Below are positions 1 through 8,323 of a DNA stretch of 64,000 bases, piece by piece. A program made the position numbers and the translations under genes. The stretch is from assembly GCF_019048065.1 (NCBI RefSeq), contig NZ_CP077291.1:682001-746000 (forward strand), read 5' to 3'. This DNA comes from Citrobacter farmeri (GTDB taxonomy: Bacteria; Pseudomonadota; Gammaproteobacteria; Enterobacterales; Enterobacteriaceae). Below the pieces are notes generated by a model. It saw only the letters and a list, made by a program, of their open reading frames with translations, was not told the DNA's origin and did not search any database. Position 1 is the stretch's first letter, and each line of letters opens with the position of its first letter.

Positions 1-191
1 CCAGTGCGGCCACGAGCCTGAATCTTGACGCTACCAGTATCGCCAGCGATGCGAAGGGTTCGCTCACCCAGAAAGCTGCAACGATAAGCCAGGAGGCGAA
101 AGCCACGCTGACCAGCAAAGCCAGCGCAGCGCAGACTCTGGAGGGAGGCGGGATGCTGACGCTCAAGGGCGGGATGGTGAAGATTAACTAA
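1..191 (+). CDS. vgrG: VgrG spike protein, C-terminal end only (partial)
   Basis: The frame is open from the window edge (codons in phase with base 3) and stops with TAA at 189-191. The visible 62 residues are a Thr/Ser/Ala/Gln-rich run (SLTQKAATISQEAKATLTSK) followed by GGGMLTLKGGMVKIN, which is the usual end of the beta-helical spike of enterobacterial type VI secretion VgrG proteins. VgrG trimers form the puncturing tip and carry effectors. The stop codon overlaps the ATG of the next gene by one base, so the next gene is translationally coupled, as expected for cargo, immunity or adaptor genes. The rest of the gene lies outside the window. Confidence 0.85.
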   Translation, partial: SAATSLNLDATSIASDAKGSLTQKAATISQEAKATLTSKASAAQTLEGGGMLTLKGGMVKIN

Positions 192-712
192 TGAGTGAGC
201 TTCTGGAATATCAGCAGGACGCCACCCGGCTACAGGCTGCCCTGACGGACGGCCTGCTCTGCGGAGAGATGCAGATTGAGGAGCATGGGCGTCGACTGGT
301 GGCGATGCACTATCAGCAGGGCATTCTGCACGGCGTTACCGAAAGCTGGCATCCTAATGGCCAACTGGCGATGCATCAGGAATATCATCACGGCAGATTG
401 CAGGGGGGGGCGCGCTACTTTAGCGAAGAGGGCGTGCTGATCCGTGAAGAGCACTGGCGGGAAGGGCAACTGCACGGCGAATGCCGCTGCTTTTATCCGT
501 CCGGGCAGATGCAGATGCGTGAACAGTGGCAGGACGGCCTGCGTCATCAACAGAGTGAACAGTTCTATCCCGATGGGGCCTGCGCCATGCGACAACAGTA
601 TGTCCACGGCCGCCTGGTTCACGCCCCCGAGCGCTGGTTGCCGGATGGCCGTGCCATCAATGCCAGGGGACAACCCCAGTCGCGGTTCAGCAAATGGACG
701 GAGCATCTGTAG
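191..712 (+). CDS. MORN-variant (YwqK-like) repeat protein linked to VgrG
   Basis: A 173-residue soluble protein without signal peptide or membrane segment. From about residue 40 it carries roughly five degenerate 20-24 residue repeats of the form hxxGxLHGxxxxWxPNGQ (for example QGILHGVTESWHPNGQLA, EGQLHGECRCFYPSGQMQ), the MORN-2 repeat pattern of the YwqK family, which databases often label as antitoxin. The ATG overlaps the vgrG stop by one base, so it is co-translated with the spike. By position it is a candidate immunity protein or effector adaptor; beta-hairpin MORN repeats can bind protein or lipid. No catalytic motif is visible, and the antitoxin label is inherited rather than shown here. 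Confidence 0.75.
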   Translation: MSELLEYQQDATRLQAALTDGLLCGEMQIEEHGRRLVAMHYQQGILHGVTESWHPNGQLAMHQEYHHGRLQGGARYFSEEGVLIREEHWREGQLHGECRCFYPSGQMQMREQWQDGLRHQQSEQFYPDGACAMRQQYVHGRLVHAPERWLPDGRAINARGQPQSRFSKWTEHL

Positions 713-892
713 GCGCGATCGCGCAAGATCAATGAAAGGTATGAAACACCACGCGCAGACTACGACTTTCCTGTTATGGAGCGCGGCCGCAGAGTTCATA
801 AAAATTAGTGTTACCCCCGCCAGTTCGTCATCGTTTTGTACGGGCGGCCTTCTGCGGCCTGCATAACTGTGTTTGCGTAAAGGTGATGATAT

Positions 893-1312
893 ATGGTTGA
901 TCGAATGTACGTTCCGCCACTGGCTTCACGACGGGTGAAGCGAACCCAAATTCGCTCACGTGATAAATGGGCTGAAACGGATCTGTTTGTTGAGCAGGGC
1001 GTCAGGTATTTCTTCCGTGTCACCGGTAAGTGGTGCGATATGAGCCATTGCTGTGACGCGAACGGTTACACCGTCGGCTATCTGAATTTTGCCCGAATCT
1101 GGCTGCGGTGCCGTCACGATCCTGCGACCTGGTTTACCCTGATTGGTACCATCGACAAATCAACCGACACGATGTTTGTGATTGGCGATGGTGCCCGACT
1201 CAATAACGGCTGGATTGCGCCCCGCAGCGGTGAGCTGGTGGTCTTTGCGAATGATATATCGGGGATGTACTGGAATAACTTTGGTTCAGTCGTACTGGAG
1301 GTCTGGCGGTGA
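893..1312 (+). CDS. Lectin-like (PA-IL-type beta-sandwich) protein in the VgrG cluster
   Basis: A 139-residue protein, ATG preceded by AAAGGTGATG. The C-terminal half (WFTLIGTID, MFVIGDGA, then APRSGELVVFANDISGMYWNN and GSVVLEVW) follows the pattern of PA-IL (LecA)-like galactose-binding beta-sandwiches: LIGxI, FxIGxG, a PxxGxLxLxANDxxxxDNxG segment and a final hydrophobic strand. The calcium-ligand Asp/Asn pair is present as NDIS and NN. There is no signal peptide. Placed 180 bp after the MORN protein and on the same strand as vgrG, it may be a secreted or surface-binding cargo of the type VI system. Assignment of the fold is by eye; function is inference. Confidence 0.6.
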   Translation: MVDRMYVPPLASRRVKRTQIRSRDKWAETDLFVEQGVRYFFRVTGKWCDMSHCCDANGYTVGYLNFARIWLRCRHDPATWFTLIGTIDKSTDTMFVIGDGARLNNGWIAPRSGELVVFANDISGMYWNNFGSVVLEVWR

Positions 1313-1338
1313 AAAGCGAAGTCAATATCACCCGCTAA
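1309..1338 (+). other. Vestigial coupled start (9-codon reading frame)
   Basis: A GTG at 1309 overlaps the TGA of the lectin-like gene, with a strong GGAGG seven bases upstream, but the frame ends after nine codons at TAA 1336-1338. A good ribosome site in a coupled position followed by an immediate stop looks like the start of a gene that has been deleted or truncated downstream. It could also be chance. Confidence 0.25.
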
Positions 1339-1930
1339 TTACGCAGTCACCTTGTGGCGTAAAATTTAATGTACAAAAACAGTCGGTATTTGTGCGTTTC
1401 ATCAGATTCTTACCATAAGTGGGCAAATCACATCTCTTAAAATTGATAAATATCAATTAAGACACACTTAATTTGCGTCGTTAAAAAATGTCCTTATTTA
1501 CGACTTGTTTACTTTTTTTGCGTTAACGGTCGGGGTGGTACGACGTCTGATGACAAAAGTGACTTACTGCGTTAGCGAAAATAATTGAAAGAGATCGTCG
1601 TAACGCACTCTAAAAAAGCCCGTTATTGTTCTTAATGTAAACATTTATCTCAGAAGTAACTTATTGGCGAATAGGAATTTTCAATAATTACTCTGAATGA
1701 TTGGGCTGGAGGAGGGGGCGCGAAATGCACTGAATTAACCTTTGCATGGCAATAAACCCTGACATCATTAGCCTGCTATGTGTTATCTTTCACTTGAAAC
1801 AGCGTTCCATTTCAAGGTGTTTTCTTAACATTTCCATCACCCGACTGCTGAAATTATGTGCGTTGACTTGTTATTCGGCCAACTGCATATTCCTCCCCTG
1901 TTAAGACGAAATAGCCTTCAGGAGCTGACG
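1339..1930. other. AT-rich gap of about 590 bp between the VgrG cluster and the RHH gene
   Basis: No reading frame with a convincing start is seen on either strand. The base composition is clearly more AT-rich than the flanking backbone, which fits a junction between a VgrG island and the conserved yjiJ region. Only one notable structure was found, the inverted repeat at 1793-1816. Confidence 0.5.
1793..1816. repeat. Inverted repeat upstream of the RHH gene
   Basis: CTTGAAA (1793-1799) and TTTCAAG (1810-1816) are exact inverted repeats around a 10-bp spacer, about 115 bp before the RHH protein start. It could be an operator or a small hairpin; no T-run follows, so it does not look like a terminator. 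Confidence 0.35.
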
Positions 1931-2131
1931 ATGCCTTCCCGTGATTATCCCGATACCCGTAAAGCCAGAGGAACCCGTTCTAAAGATATGGTGCTGTTAA
2001 GTGCCCGTGTTGAAACCACGCTTTGGGACTATGTTCGGACACTGGCCTTAGAAACGCGTAAAAGCAAACAGGATATTATTGCCGAAGCGCTTATGCTGCA
2101 TCGCACCGCCAATGAAGGCGGTCGTGATTAA
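1931..2131 (+). CDS. Small ribbon-helix-helix-like DNA-binding protein
   Basis: A 66-residue protein. The ATG at 1931 is chosen over an upstream in-frame start at 1856 because AGGAG sits just before it (1920-1924). After a basic N-terminus (RKARGTRSKD) comes a strand (VLLSARV) and two helices (TTLWDYVRTLALETR, KSKQDIIAEALMLH), the arrangement of CopG/Arc-type ribbon-helix-helix regulators. A GTG at 2124 overlaps its 3' end and opens an 18-codon frame ending at 2180, which could be the stub of a lost partner gene. No toxin is next to it, so it may be an orphan antitoxin or a small regulator. The partner and target are unknown. Confidence 0.55.
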   Translation: MPSRDYPDTRKARGTRSKDMVLLSARVETTLWDYVRTLALETRKSKQDIIAEALMLHRTANEGGRD

Positions 2132-2201
2132 GTGCGGACAGCTTTTACAGGATGATATTGTTACCACTCTGGCGCGCTAATTATGTATGACGATCGCCGC
2201 A

Positions 2202-3410
2202 TTAGGGCCGTTGGCGCATTTCGTTGATGTGACACACCAACAAACGCTTTTGTTTATAGAATTGCAGCGCGCTGATCGTCGCGGCGAGAAATAACGCCAG
2301 CGCACCGCACAGCGTGGCATCGGTAATGGCCTGCGTGCCGCTGCCCAACAGCGTGGTTAACAGCGGCCCCAGGATCTGCCCGATGCCGTAGGTTAACGTG
2401 ACAAAACCCAGCAGATTGAGGTTTCCCGGCACAATAAGCTGGCGCGCGAGGGTCATAACCAGCGACGTGGTACCCATAAACGTCGCGCCAAATCCCACGC
2501 TGCTCAGCACCAGCAACAGCGGAGAGCCGCTGGCAAGTGTCAGAAGCACACAGGCAGCCTGAATCATCAGGTTCGCCGTCAGACATTGCAGTACTCCCCA
2601 GCGTTTCGCAGCCCACAGCCAGGCGAAGCAGCCCGGTATGATTGAGATGCCAACCAGCGTCCACAGATGCACCGTCAGCAGCGGTGAACCGGCGTCTTTT
2701 GCCATCAGCGGCAAATAGGTTGCGACGATGATGTAGCCAAATCCGGCCAGACCGTAGAGCAGCGCCAGCAGCCACCAGCGCATCGGCTGTGGCTCGTTTT
2801 TTGCCTGTGTTGCGGCAGGCAGCGCGTGAGCGCGGGACGGAAGCAGCAGCGCCAGCAGAATCGCCAGCACGGCGGAGAAGATCGCCGCCCCGATCCACAG
2901 CGTGTGGGAAGAGAGCGCAAAGTGCAGCCCTGCAATCACGTACTCGTTACCCAGCGCAATTCCGACGCCGACGCCAGAAAACAGCGAGGCAATGACAAAA
3001 GGATTGCGGGTATGTTGCAGCACCAGCGTGGAACCAAAGATCAACATCCCGGCGCTGGCGACGCCTGCCAGAAAGCGTACCAGCATCACCACCCCCGGCC
3101 CGGAGAATAGCGCCATCGCGAGGATCAGTCCGCTGGTCGCCACCGCTGAACTCAACAGCATAGGGCGTAAACGTCCAGGCAGATGAAAAAGCCCGAAGGA
3201 GAACAGCAGGCTGCCGGCCAGGTATCCCGCATAGTTGACGCTGGCTATCCACGACAGTTCGGAAAACGTGAAGCGCCCCTCGGCCAGCAGCACCGGCAGC
3301 ATGGGGGTATAGAGAAAACGGCCAATCCCCATGCCCAGCGCTAATACCATCATCCCGAAAAGGGCTGTGCTGAGTGAATATCGGTCTGCGATGTGCTGTG
3401 GCTGGCTCAT
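2202..3410 (-). CDS. yjiJ: MFS transporter of the YbfB/YjiJ family
   Basis: 402 residues with 12 predicted membrane segments, starting [21 protein letters not shown], the conserved opening of the YbfB/YjiJ group (usual length about 390-400). It is an inner-membrane carrier of unknown substrate. It is the first conserved backbone gene of the yjiJ-yjiN series in the same orientation as in E. coli. No strong Shine-Dalgarno precedes the ATG. The C-terminal tail after the last helix ([17 protein letters not shown]) is basic and cytoplasmic. Confidence 0.85.
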   Translation of the reverse strand: MSQPQHIADRYSLSTALFGMMVLALGMGIGRFLYTPMLPVLLAEGRFTFSELSWIASVNYAGYLAGSLLFSFGLFHLPGRLRPMLLSSAVATSGLILAMALFSGPGVVMLVRFLAGVASAGMLIFGSTLVLQHTRNPFVIASLFSGVGVGIALGNEYVIAGLHFALSSHTLWIGAAIFSAVLAILLALLLPSRAHALPAATQAKNEPQPMRWWLLALLYGLAGFGYIIVATYLPLMAKDAGSPLLTVHLWTLVGISIIPGCFAWLWAAKRWGVLQCLTANLMIQAACVLLTLASGSPLLLVLSSVGFGATFMGTTSLVMTLARQLIVPGNLNLLGFVTLTYGIGQILGPLLTTLLGSGTQAITDATLCGALALFLAATISALQFYKQKRLLVCHINEMRQRP

Positions 3411-3488
3411 GCCGTACCCATTGTTATTCGTCGAGTGAGAATTGCGAGAGTAACAAATTTATAACAAATGGGTAAGGCTGCGGGTGAA

Positions 3489-4352
3489 TTATTGTGCGGC
3501 GTCAGATGTGAAGCGGTAAAACAGGTTAGGCTCTGCAACCATAAACAGCGATCCCTGGTTATCCATCGCGATCCCTTCAGCCTGCTGTATGGTGCGCGCC
3601 AACCCGTGATGGCCTTCGGTTAACGTCATGACGCCGATAACTTCGCCGTCGATTTTGACCTCTTTGAGCACGCGGGATTCGTGAGAAAGGATCAGCAGGC
3701 TATTCTTTCGCGCATTAAATTCCGCGCCTGAAATATCTTTTACATTAAGCTGTTGTTGCAGAGTATTGTCTTTGCCAATGGTTAAATTGTCATTATTGAG
3801 CAGCCCCGTCACTTTATAGATCCCAATCGGTCTCTTTTCTTTGAAAAACCAGAATGTCTCTTTTTCTCGTGACCACGCGAGTCCTTCAAAGCCGTCGTTT
3901 GTTGGGGTTTCATACAGATCAAGCTTCAACTTTTTGATGATGTTCACCTGTGACTGCGCATTGAGCGTAATGACGTAAATGGAATAATCACTTTCATCGC
4001 TGATGACAAACGTGTCGTCACCAATGAACTCGATGGTTTCCAGATCGCGAATAAAATCGAGCGGGATACTCCGCAGCAGTTGACCCTGTTTGGTCAATTC
4101 AATAATCGTGGCAGGTTTATTGATCGTGCTGAACAACGTATCACTTTTATCCGACCAGGTGAGTGAGGAGACATTTTTTTTCACGCCAGCGATCGTTTTG
4201 CCGTCTATTGTTGCGCGATAGTCCGCAAGGGAGTTGTTGTCGTCGTCGGGCGTGGCACCACCGGATACGACATAACTCATTCCTGCAATGAATAGAGTAA
4301 GAAGAAGCATAACTCGCAGAGATGAGTTCAGGTATCGGGTGGACAATCTCAT
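3489..4352 (-). CDS. yjiK: YjiK, SdiA-regulated-domain beta-propeller protein
   Basis: 287 residues. A basic N-terminus and hydrophobic segment at about residues 13-30 (VMLLLTLFIAGMSYVVSGG) anchor or export it; the rest is a periplasmic propeller-like domain typical of the SdiA-regulated family, with repeated hydrophobic-turn units such as GLAWSREKETFWFFKEKRP and GIAMDNQGSLFMVAEPNLF. Enzymatic function is unknown. The ATG is preceded by AGGGAAG. A perfect TATACT -10 element and an upstream direct hexamer repeat (see 4392-4423) suggest activation by a PmrA/BasR-type response regulator. Confidence 0.85.
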   Translation of the reverse strand: MRLSTRYLNSSLRVMLLLTLFIAGMSYVVSGGATPDDDNNSLADYRATIDGKTIAGVKKNVSSLTWSDKSDTLFSTINKPATIIELTKQGQLLRSIPLDFIRDLETIEFIGDDTFVISDESDYSIYVITLNAQSQVNIIKKLKLDLYETPTNDGFEGLAWSREKETFWFFKEKRPIGIYKVTGLLNNDNLTIGKDNTLQQQLNVKDISGAEFNARKNSLLILSHESRVLKEVKIDGEVIGVMTLTEGHHGLARTIQQAEGIAMDNQGSLFMVAEPNLFYRFTSDAAQ

Positions 4353-4391
4353 TATTCTTCCCTAAATAAAATCAAAGCCATTAAGGGAGAA

Positions 4392-4423
4392 AGTATAAAG
4401 ATTAATCTTAATGAATCCTTAAA
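4392..4423 (-). promoter_or_regulatory. yjiK promoter with PmrA/BasR-like box
   Basis: Read on the minus strand, TTTAAG-N5-ATTAAG (4423-4407) resembles the PmrA/BasR box (YTTAAG-N5-YTTAAG) and overlaps the -35 region of a perfect TATACT -10 at 4397-4392, about 40 bp before the yjiK ATG. Placement over the -35 is usual for response-regulator activation. The match is by eye. Confidence 0.45.
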
Positions 4424-4462
4424 CCTGCGCTAATGGGGGGAAATTTATCGCGATTTAGCGGA

Positions 4463-4720
4463 TCAACGCGATAGCGCGTCAAAGGTTGCCACACATTGCC
4501 AGTCGCCCGACTCAAGGCGGTAGATAGATTCTGTATGGCCGGGGATGACCCACCGTGCTTCTTCCCCGGGCTGGCAATGCAGGTGGACGCACAGCCCGCA
4601 ACCTCCGCGCAACTGGCGGGGAATATCAGCGACCCGAAAGCTCATGCCTGCGGCCTGCAACGCTTTGCGGGTCTGGATCACGCCTACCGTCGAATGAAAC
4701 AAGAACAGATATTCCGTCAT
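4463..4720 (-). CDS. DUF3343 putative Se/S carrier-like protein
   Basis: 85 residues, soluble. It begins with the DUF3343 pattern (YLFLFHSTVGVIQTRKALQ) and carries GGCGLCV with Cys41 and Cys44 plus Cys49, the CGxC signature that led the family to be called a putative selenium/sulfur carrier. Its ATG overlaps the yjiL stop (ATGA, 4 bp), so it is the last gene of a yjiM-yjiL-DUF3343 operon. A thiol carrier next to an iron-sulfur reductase and its activator suggests a role in sulfur delivery or cluster assembly; that is inference. The C-terminal 30 residues lack family motifs I recognise. Confidence 0.75.
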   Translation of the reverse strand: MTEYLFLFHSTVGVIQTRKALQAAGMSFRVADIPRQLRGGCGLCVHLHCQPGEEARWVIPGHTESIYRLESGDWQCVATFDALSR

Positions 4721-5484
4721 CCGCGCTTTCTCTGTCGTTGACCAATTAACGCCGCGCCAATGGCACCGGCAAACTGCGCATCCGGGTGGGTGTGTACCGG
4801 GATGCCGACATGGCCTTCCAGCATGCGGGCAAAGGCCATACAGTGGCTGACGCCGCCGGTAAACAGCAGCGGCCCCTGTGAGGAGAGTCGACCGATGAAG
4901 TTGGCGCTACGCCGCGCCATTGCGTTGATCACGCCCGCGAGAATGGCTTCCGGGGCGATACCCGCAGAGCGCAGGCTAATCACTTCAGATTCGGCAAAGA
5001 CGGTGCACATGCTGCTGATGGCGTGTGGCGCAACCCCGGCGGTTATGCTGTCGAGTTGCTCCACGCTGGCGCCCAGGGTTCGCGAAATGACTTCCAGAAA
5101 ACGTCCGGTGCCTGCCGCGCATTTGTCATTCATCAGGAAGTCGGTGAGGTTACCGTCGTCATCCAGTTGAATAACCTTGCTGTCCTGTCCGCCGATATCA
5201 ATGACCGTGCGGGTGGCGGGAGCCAGTAGCCGCGCGCCCAGTCCGTGACAGGAGATTTCTGTTACCTGCTTGTCGGCAAAATCAACCAACTGGCGACCAT
5301 AGCCGGTTAAGGTCAGGTATGGCCGCGTTTCCAGACCTTGTGCGAGAACGTCCCAGGCCTCGCGGATGGCATCGGCTGGCCGGAATGGCGTCGGGCACAG
5401 GAAGCGGCGCTGAATCACGCCGCCAGCCAGTAAAACGCCTTTGGTCGCCGTCGAGCCGGAATCAATCCCTATCGAATACGTCAC
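4717..5484 (-). CDS. yjiL: YjiL, ATPase activator of 2-hydroxyacyl-CoA dehydratase/double-cubane type
   Basis: 255 residues of the BadF/BadG/HgdC ASKHA ATPase family. The phosphate-binding loop GIDSGSTATKG is at residues 6-16 and DIGGQDSK at 96-103. Cys122 (KCAAGTGRFLE) and Cys160 (SSMCTVFAESE) are the two conserved cysteines that in the homodimer hold one [4Fe-4S] cluster. The protein is expected to push an ATP-driven low-potential electron into YjiM. GTG start at 5484, with AAGGAG five bases upstream lying over the yjiM stop, so the two are coupled. Length matches the family (about 255-270). Confidence 0.9.
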   Translation of the reverse strand: MTYSIGIDSGSTATKGVLLAGGVIQRRFLCPTPFRPADAIREAWDVLAQGLETRPYLTLTGYGRQLVDFADKQVTEISCHGLGARLLAPATRTVIDIGGQDSKVIQLDDDGNLTDFLMNDKCAAGTGRFLEVISRTLGASVEQLDSITAGVAPHAISSMCTVFAESEVISLRSAGIAPEAILAGVINAMARRSANFIGRLSSQGPLLFTGGVSHCMAFARMLEGHVGIPVHTHPDAQFAGAIGAALIGQRQRKRG

Positions 5485-5493
5485 GCCGGCTCC

Positions 5494-6645
5494 TTACAGC
5501 ATTTCAATAAAGGCCGCGACGCGGGTGCTGAGCTGGCCGATATCCGAGGTGGAGTAGTCGGTTTCAATGGCGATATAGGGAAGGTTGTGCTGCTGACGAA
5601 CATGACGCTTAATGGCCAGTGACTCAACGGCATAGGTATGACAGGCCTGCAAAATCACGTCCACCACGCCGTCCGCCTGGTACTCTTCCACCATCTGGCT
5701 GAGCAGCGTCAGGCGCTGCTCGTTTGGAGAGATGCACGAACAGCCGATGGCGAGATATTTGTCGGTGAGCGAGTCGTATACGTCGCCGGTTTCCGCGACG
5801 CACTGCTCGGTCGCCTTCGCGCCGGTGCAGTTTTCGTATCCCACCACCCAACCGCCGTTTTCTTCAATGGCGCGTACCACTTTTTCTGCCGCTCCGCCAA
5901 TCGGGCAACCGGTGATCAGAATGCGTGGACGGGCGTCCAGTCGTTTACCGTCTTGCCACGCCTGGCGCACCCGTCCGGTCATGCTGTCCAGTTCGTCGAT
6001 AAGGGCTTCTTTATCAAAGCGGAAGGTCGCACCATACACCACTTTCAGGATGTCGCTGCCGCTCAATGCGGGGGGATTAAGCTGACCGAGACGATAGAAA
6101 TTCGCCAGCGCGCGGCGTTCACGGTTTTTGAGGACGATGGCTTCGCGCAGTGCCGCTTCGGTTACCGGCGTCCCAAAGCGCGCTTCCACGGCCTGTTGCA
6201 GGCGCAGAATTTCTGCTTTCCACAGTGCGCGGGAGGCGGCATCCTGGCTGCTGTTTGGCAACTGCATGACGTGAACGGCTTTGAACTCAGCCATGTACTC
6301 ATACATTTTCTTTTTGCCGTCGCAGGTGGTTTCACCCACGACCAGGTCAGAAAAGTAGAAATAGGGACATTTGTCAGTTTTGCCGAAGCCGTAGCTGCTT
6401 TTGATCAACGGGCAGAGGTTGCGCGGCAGATCCTTTTCGGCCTCTTCGATGGTTTCGTCGGACGTTGAACACAGCGAGACCACCACCGCCCCCGCCGCCA
6501 TTGGGATCTCCTGCGGCATGAAGGTGCAATAGGTCCCCACCAGCGGGATACCCTGCTCTTTGAGATCCATCACGGTGAGAAAGCCTTTCTGGCGGGCTTC
6601 AGAAAACTGGTCGAAAATGGCGGGTAGATCGGTGATAAGCGACAT
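5494..6645 (-). CDS. yjiM: YjiM, double-cubane-cluster-type anaerobic reductase / 2-hydroxyacyl-CoA dehydratase family
   Basis: 383 residues of the HgdB/FldC-like dehydratase family. It is cysteine-rich: Cys40, 59, 78, 93, 108 in the N-terminal half (including CPYFYFSDLVVGETTCDGKKK) and Cys247, 273, 282, 302, 304, 335 in the C-terminal half. Members of this single-subunit branch paired with an HgdC-type activator are known to carry a [8Fe-9S] double-cubane cluster and to reduce small molecules at low potential. The physiological substrate of enteric YjiM is unknown. ATG start with AAGGAAAATCC upstream; first gene of the yjiM-yjiL-DUF3343 operon. An anaerobic role is likely because such clusters are oxygen-sensitive. 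Confidence 0.85.
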   Translation of the reverse strand: MSLITDLPAIFDQFSEARQKGFLTVMDLKEQGIPLVGTYCTFMPQEIPMAAGAVVVSLCSTSDETIEEAEKDLPRNLCPLIKSSYGFGKTDKCPYFYFSDLVVGETTCDGKKKMYEYMAEFKAVHVMQLPNSSQDAASRALWKAEILRLQQAVEARFGTPVTEAALREAIVLKNRERRALANFYRLGQLNPPALSGSDILKVVYGATFRFDKEALIDELDSMTGRVRQAWQDGKRLDARPRILITGCPIGGAAEKVVRAIEENGGWVVGYENCTGAKATEQCVAETGDVYDSLTDKYLAIGCSCISPNEQRLTLLSQMVEEYQADGVVDVILQACHTYAVESLAIKRHVRQQHNLPYIAIETDYSTSDIGQLSTRVAAFIEML

Positions 6646-6741
6646 GGATTTTCCTTCCCCGTGACACGGGAGATGTTAAAAGTGCTCGCATTATAACCAT
6701 GTCATTGTTGTGGGTTTATTGATCTCCCGCCAGGTAAGGCA

Positions 6742-6981
6742 CTATAAAATCTTCTTCAGATCCATCTCTTCCTGGATGCGCTCGTTCCAGGCAAGATGCG
6801 TGCGAATCGCCTCCTCAATGCCCGCGTTGTAGTACGCCGGCCCCAGTTTTTCGCTAATAAAATCAATAAAAAACTCGGCGTCGAACTGTTCCAGCTCCAG
6901 TTCGAAATGGTCGCGGCAGTAGTCTCTGAGCGCCTCGCGCAGACCGTCGCGTTCCGCCGGGGACAGGGTAATGTCAGCCAT
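6742..6981 (-). CDS. DUF2164 family protein
   Basis: 79 residues, acidic and helical, no cysteine or signal peptide. LSPAERDGLREALRDYCRDHFELE then DAEFFIDFISEKLGPAYYNAGI is the DUF2164 pattern (F-x-D-F-I-x-E-K-L-G-P-x-Y-Y-N). Function unknown. AAGGAG precedes the ATG and overlaps the stop of yjiN, so it is translated as the second gene of a yjiN-DUF2164 unit. The tight link suggests a role with the YjiN membrane protein. Confidence 0.8.
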   Translation of the reverse strand: MADITLSPAERDGLREALRDYCRDHFELELEQFDAEFFIDFISEKLGPAYYNAGIEEAIRTHLAWNERIQEEMDLKKIL

Positions 6982-6990
6982 TTTTTCTCC

Positions 6991-8274
6991 TTAAAAAGTG
7001 GACAGTGCGGGCAGCAGTGAGGGGATCTGCGACAACAGATATAGCACCAGCCCGATCGTCCCGCCCACCAGCGTGCCGTTGACGCGGATAAACTGCAAAT
7101 CTTTACCGATGTTAAGTTCAATCTGTCGTGACATATCGCGGGCATCCCAGCTTTTCACCGTGTCGCTGATGTGGCGGGTCAGGAAGGCGGCAAACTCCGG
7201 TGCTACCCGATGGGCGGCCTGTTCCAGGTGGCCGTTGAGCGAGGCGCGCAGCGCATCGTCGGCAACCAGCGTTTCGCCAAACCACTGTCCGGCATGGGCG
7301 ATTCGCTGTTTCACCCGGGAATCCTCGGCGTTGATATCATTCTTTAACCACTGGCGTAAATCCGCCCACAGCTCGCCGAGATAGCGGTTAAAGGCCTCAT
7401 CTTCTTTCAGGTAATCCTTGATGCTTTCCGCCCGGTTCGCCATCTGCGGATCGTTTTTCAGTTTGTCGATGAGCCTGAAGGTGGCGCGATCGAAGGCGTG
7501 GCGGATCTGATGGGCGCGATCGTGGCTGATATCATCAAGCAGTGAGTTCACCGCCTCTGACACCAGCTCGGCACTGTGTTCGCCCAGCCACTCGGTAGGT
7601 AAAATTCGGGCCTTCAGCGGGTGTTCGGTCTCCAGCCAGTGGACGATCTGCCGGGCGATAAAGGTCCGGGAGCTGTCGCGCTGGAGGAGTGCGATCAGTT
7701 GGGCGATCAGCGTGTCGAGTAACTCCTGATGACGATCGTTTTTGGTCATGCTTTCCAGCATCAGGGCGCTGGTGCCGGAGAGATCGACCTTATCGATCGC
7801 CTTATGCACCGCACGTTTTAGCAGGCGCTGGATACGGGCATCATCGGTCAGTTCCAGAAAACCGCTCATGATCTGCAACAGATGCTGTCCGACCCGCCGG
7901 GCGTTTTCCGGTTGGCTGAACCAGTTTCCGATCAGTAGCGCTGGCTCGTGGCGGCGGATTAGCGCGACCAGGGACTGGGTGTCGAGGAATTTCTCCTGCA
8001 CGAACTGGCCCAGATTCTCGCCGATCCGGTCTTTATTGCGGGGAATAATCGCCGTGTGCCGCGAAATGAACGGGAGAGGGACGCGGCGAAACAGCGCCAC
8101 CACCGCAAACCAGTCCGCCAGCGCACCGACCATCGCCGCCTCGGCAATGGCTTTGATCCCGCTGACCCAAAAGCCGGGCGGCAGGAAGAGGGTGATGACG
8201 AATGTGGTAGCCGCGATCAGCAGCAACGAGAGCGCCAGCAGTTTGGCGCGTTTGAGTTCAGCGATTTTATTCAT
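6991..8274 (-). CDS. yjiN: YjiN, DUF445 inner-membrane protein
   Basis: 427 residues. An N-terminal hydrophobic hairpin ([22 protein letters not shown], then [23 protein letters not shown]), a long helical soluble domain with DUF445 motifs ([28 protein letters not shown]), and a C-terminal membrane helix ([22 protein letters not shown]). This matches the E. coli YjiN layout. The function is not established for the family. It is the upstream member of a two-gene unit with the DUF2164 protein. Confidence 0.85.
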   Translation of the reverse strand: MNKIAELKRAKLLALSLLLIAATTFVITLFLPPGFWVSGIKAIAEAAMVGALADWFAVVALFRRVPLPFISRHTAIIPRNKDRIGENLGQFVQEKFLDTQSLVALIRRHEPALLIGNWFSQPENARRVGQHLLQIMSGFLELTDDARIQRLLKRAVHKAIDKVDLSGTSALMLESMTKNDRHQELLDTLIAQLIALLQRDSSRTFIARQIVHWLETEHPLKARILPTEWLGEHSAELVSEAVNSLLDDISHDRAHQIRHAFDRATFRLIDKLKNDPQMANRAESIKDYLKEDEAFNRYLGELWADLRQWLKNDINAEDSRVKQRIAHAGQWFGETLVADDALRASLNGHLEQAAHRVAPEFAAFLTRHISDTVKSWDARDMSRQIELNIGKDLQFIRVNGTLVGGTIGLVLYLLSQIPSLLPALSTF

Positions 8275-8323
8275 AGGGTTAAGGATAGAGCCAGACGGGG
8301 GGATCGTGCAAAAACAACCGGGA

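Noticed and set aside
732..866. 44-codon frame between the MORN gene and the lectin-like gene
   Set aside because: No ribosome site before the ATG, odd composition (SSSSFCTGG) and no recognisable pattern; more likely intergenic.
5638..6468. 276-codon open frame antisense to yjiM
   Set aside because: Overlaps the whole of a clear gene; composition (Phe, His, Ala rich) is typical of an antisense shadow.
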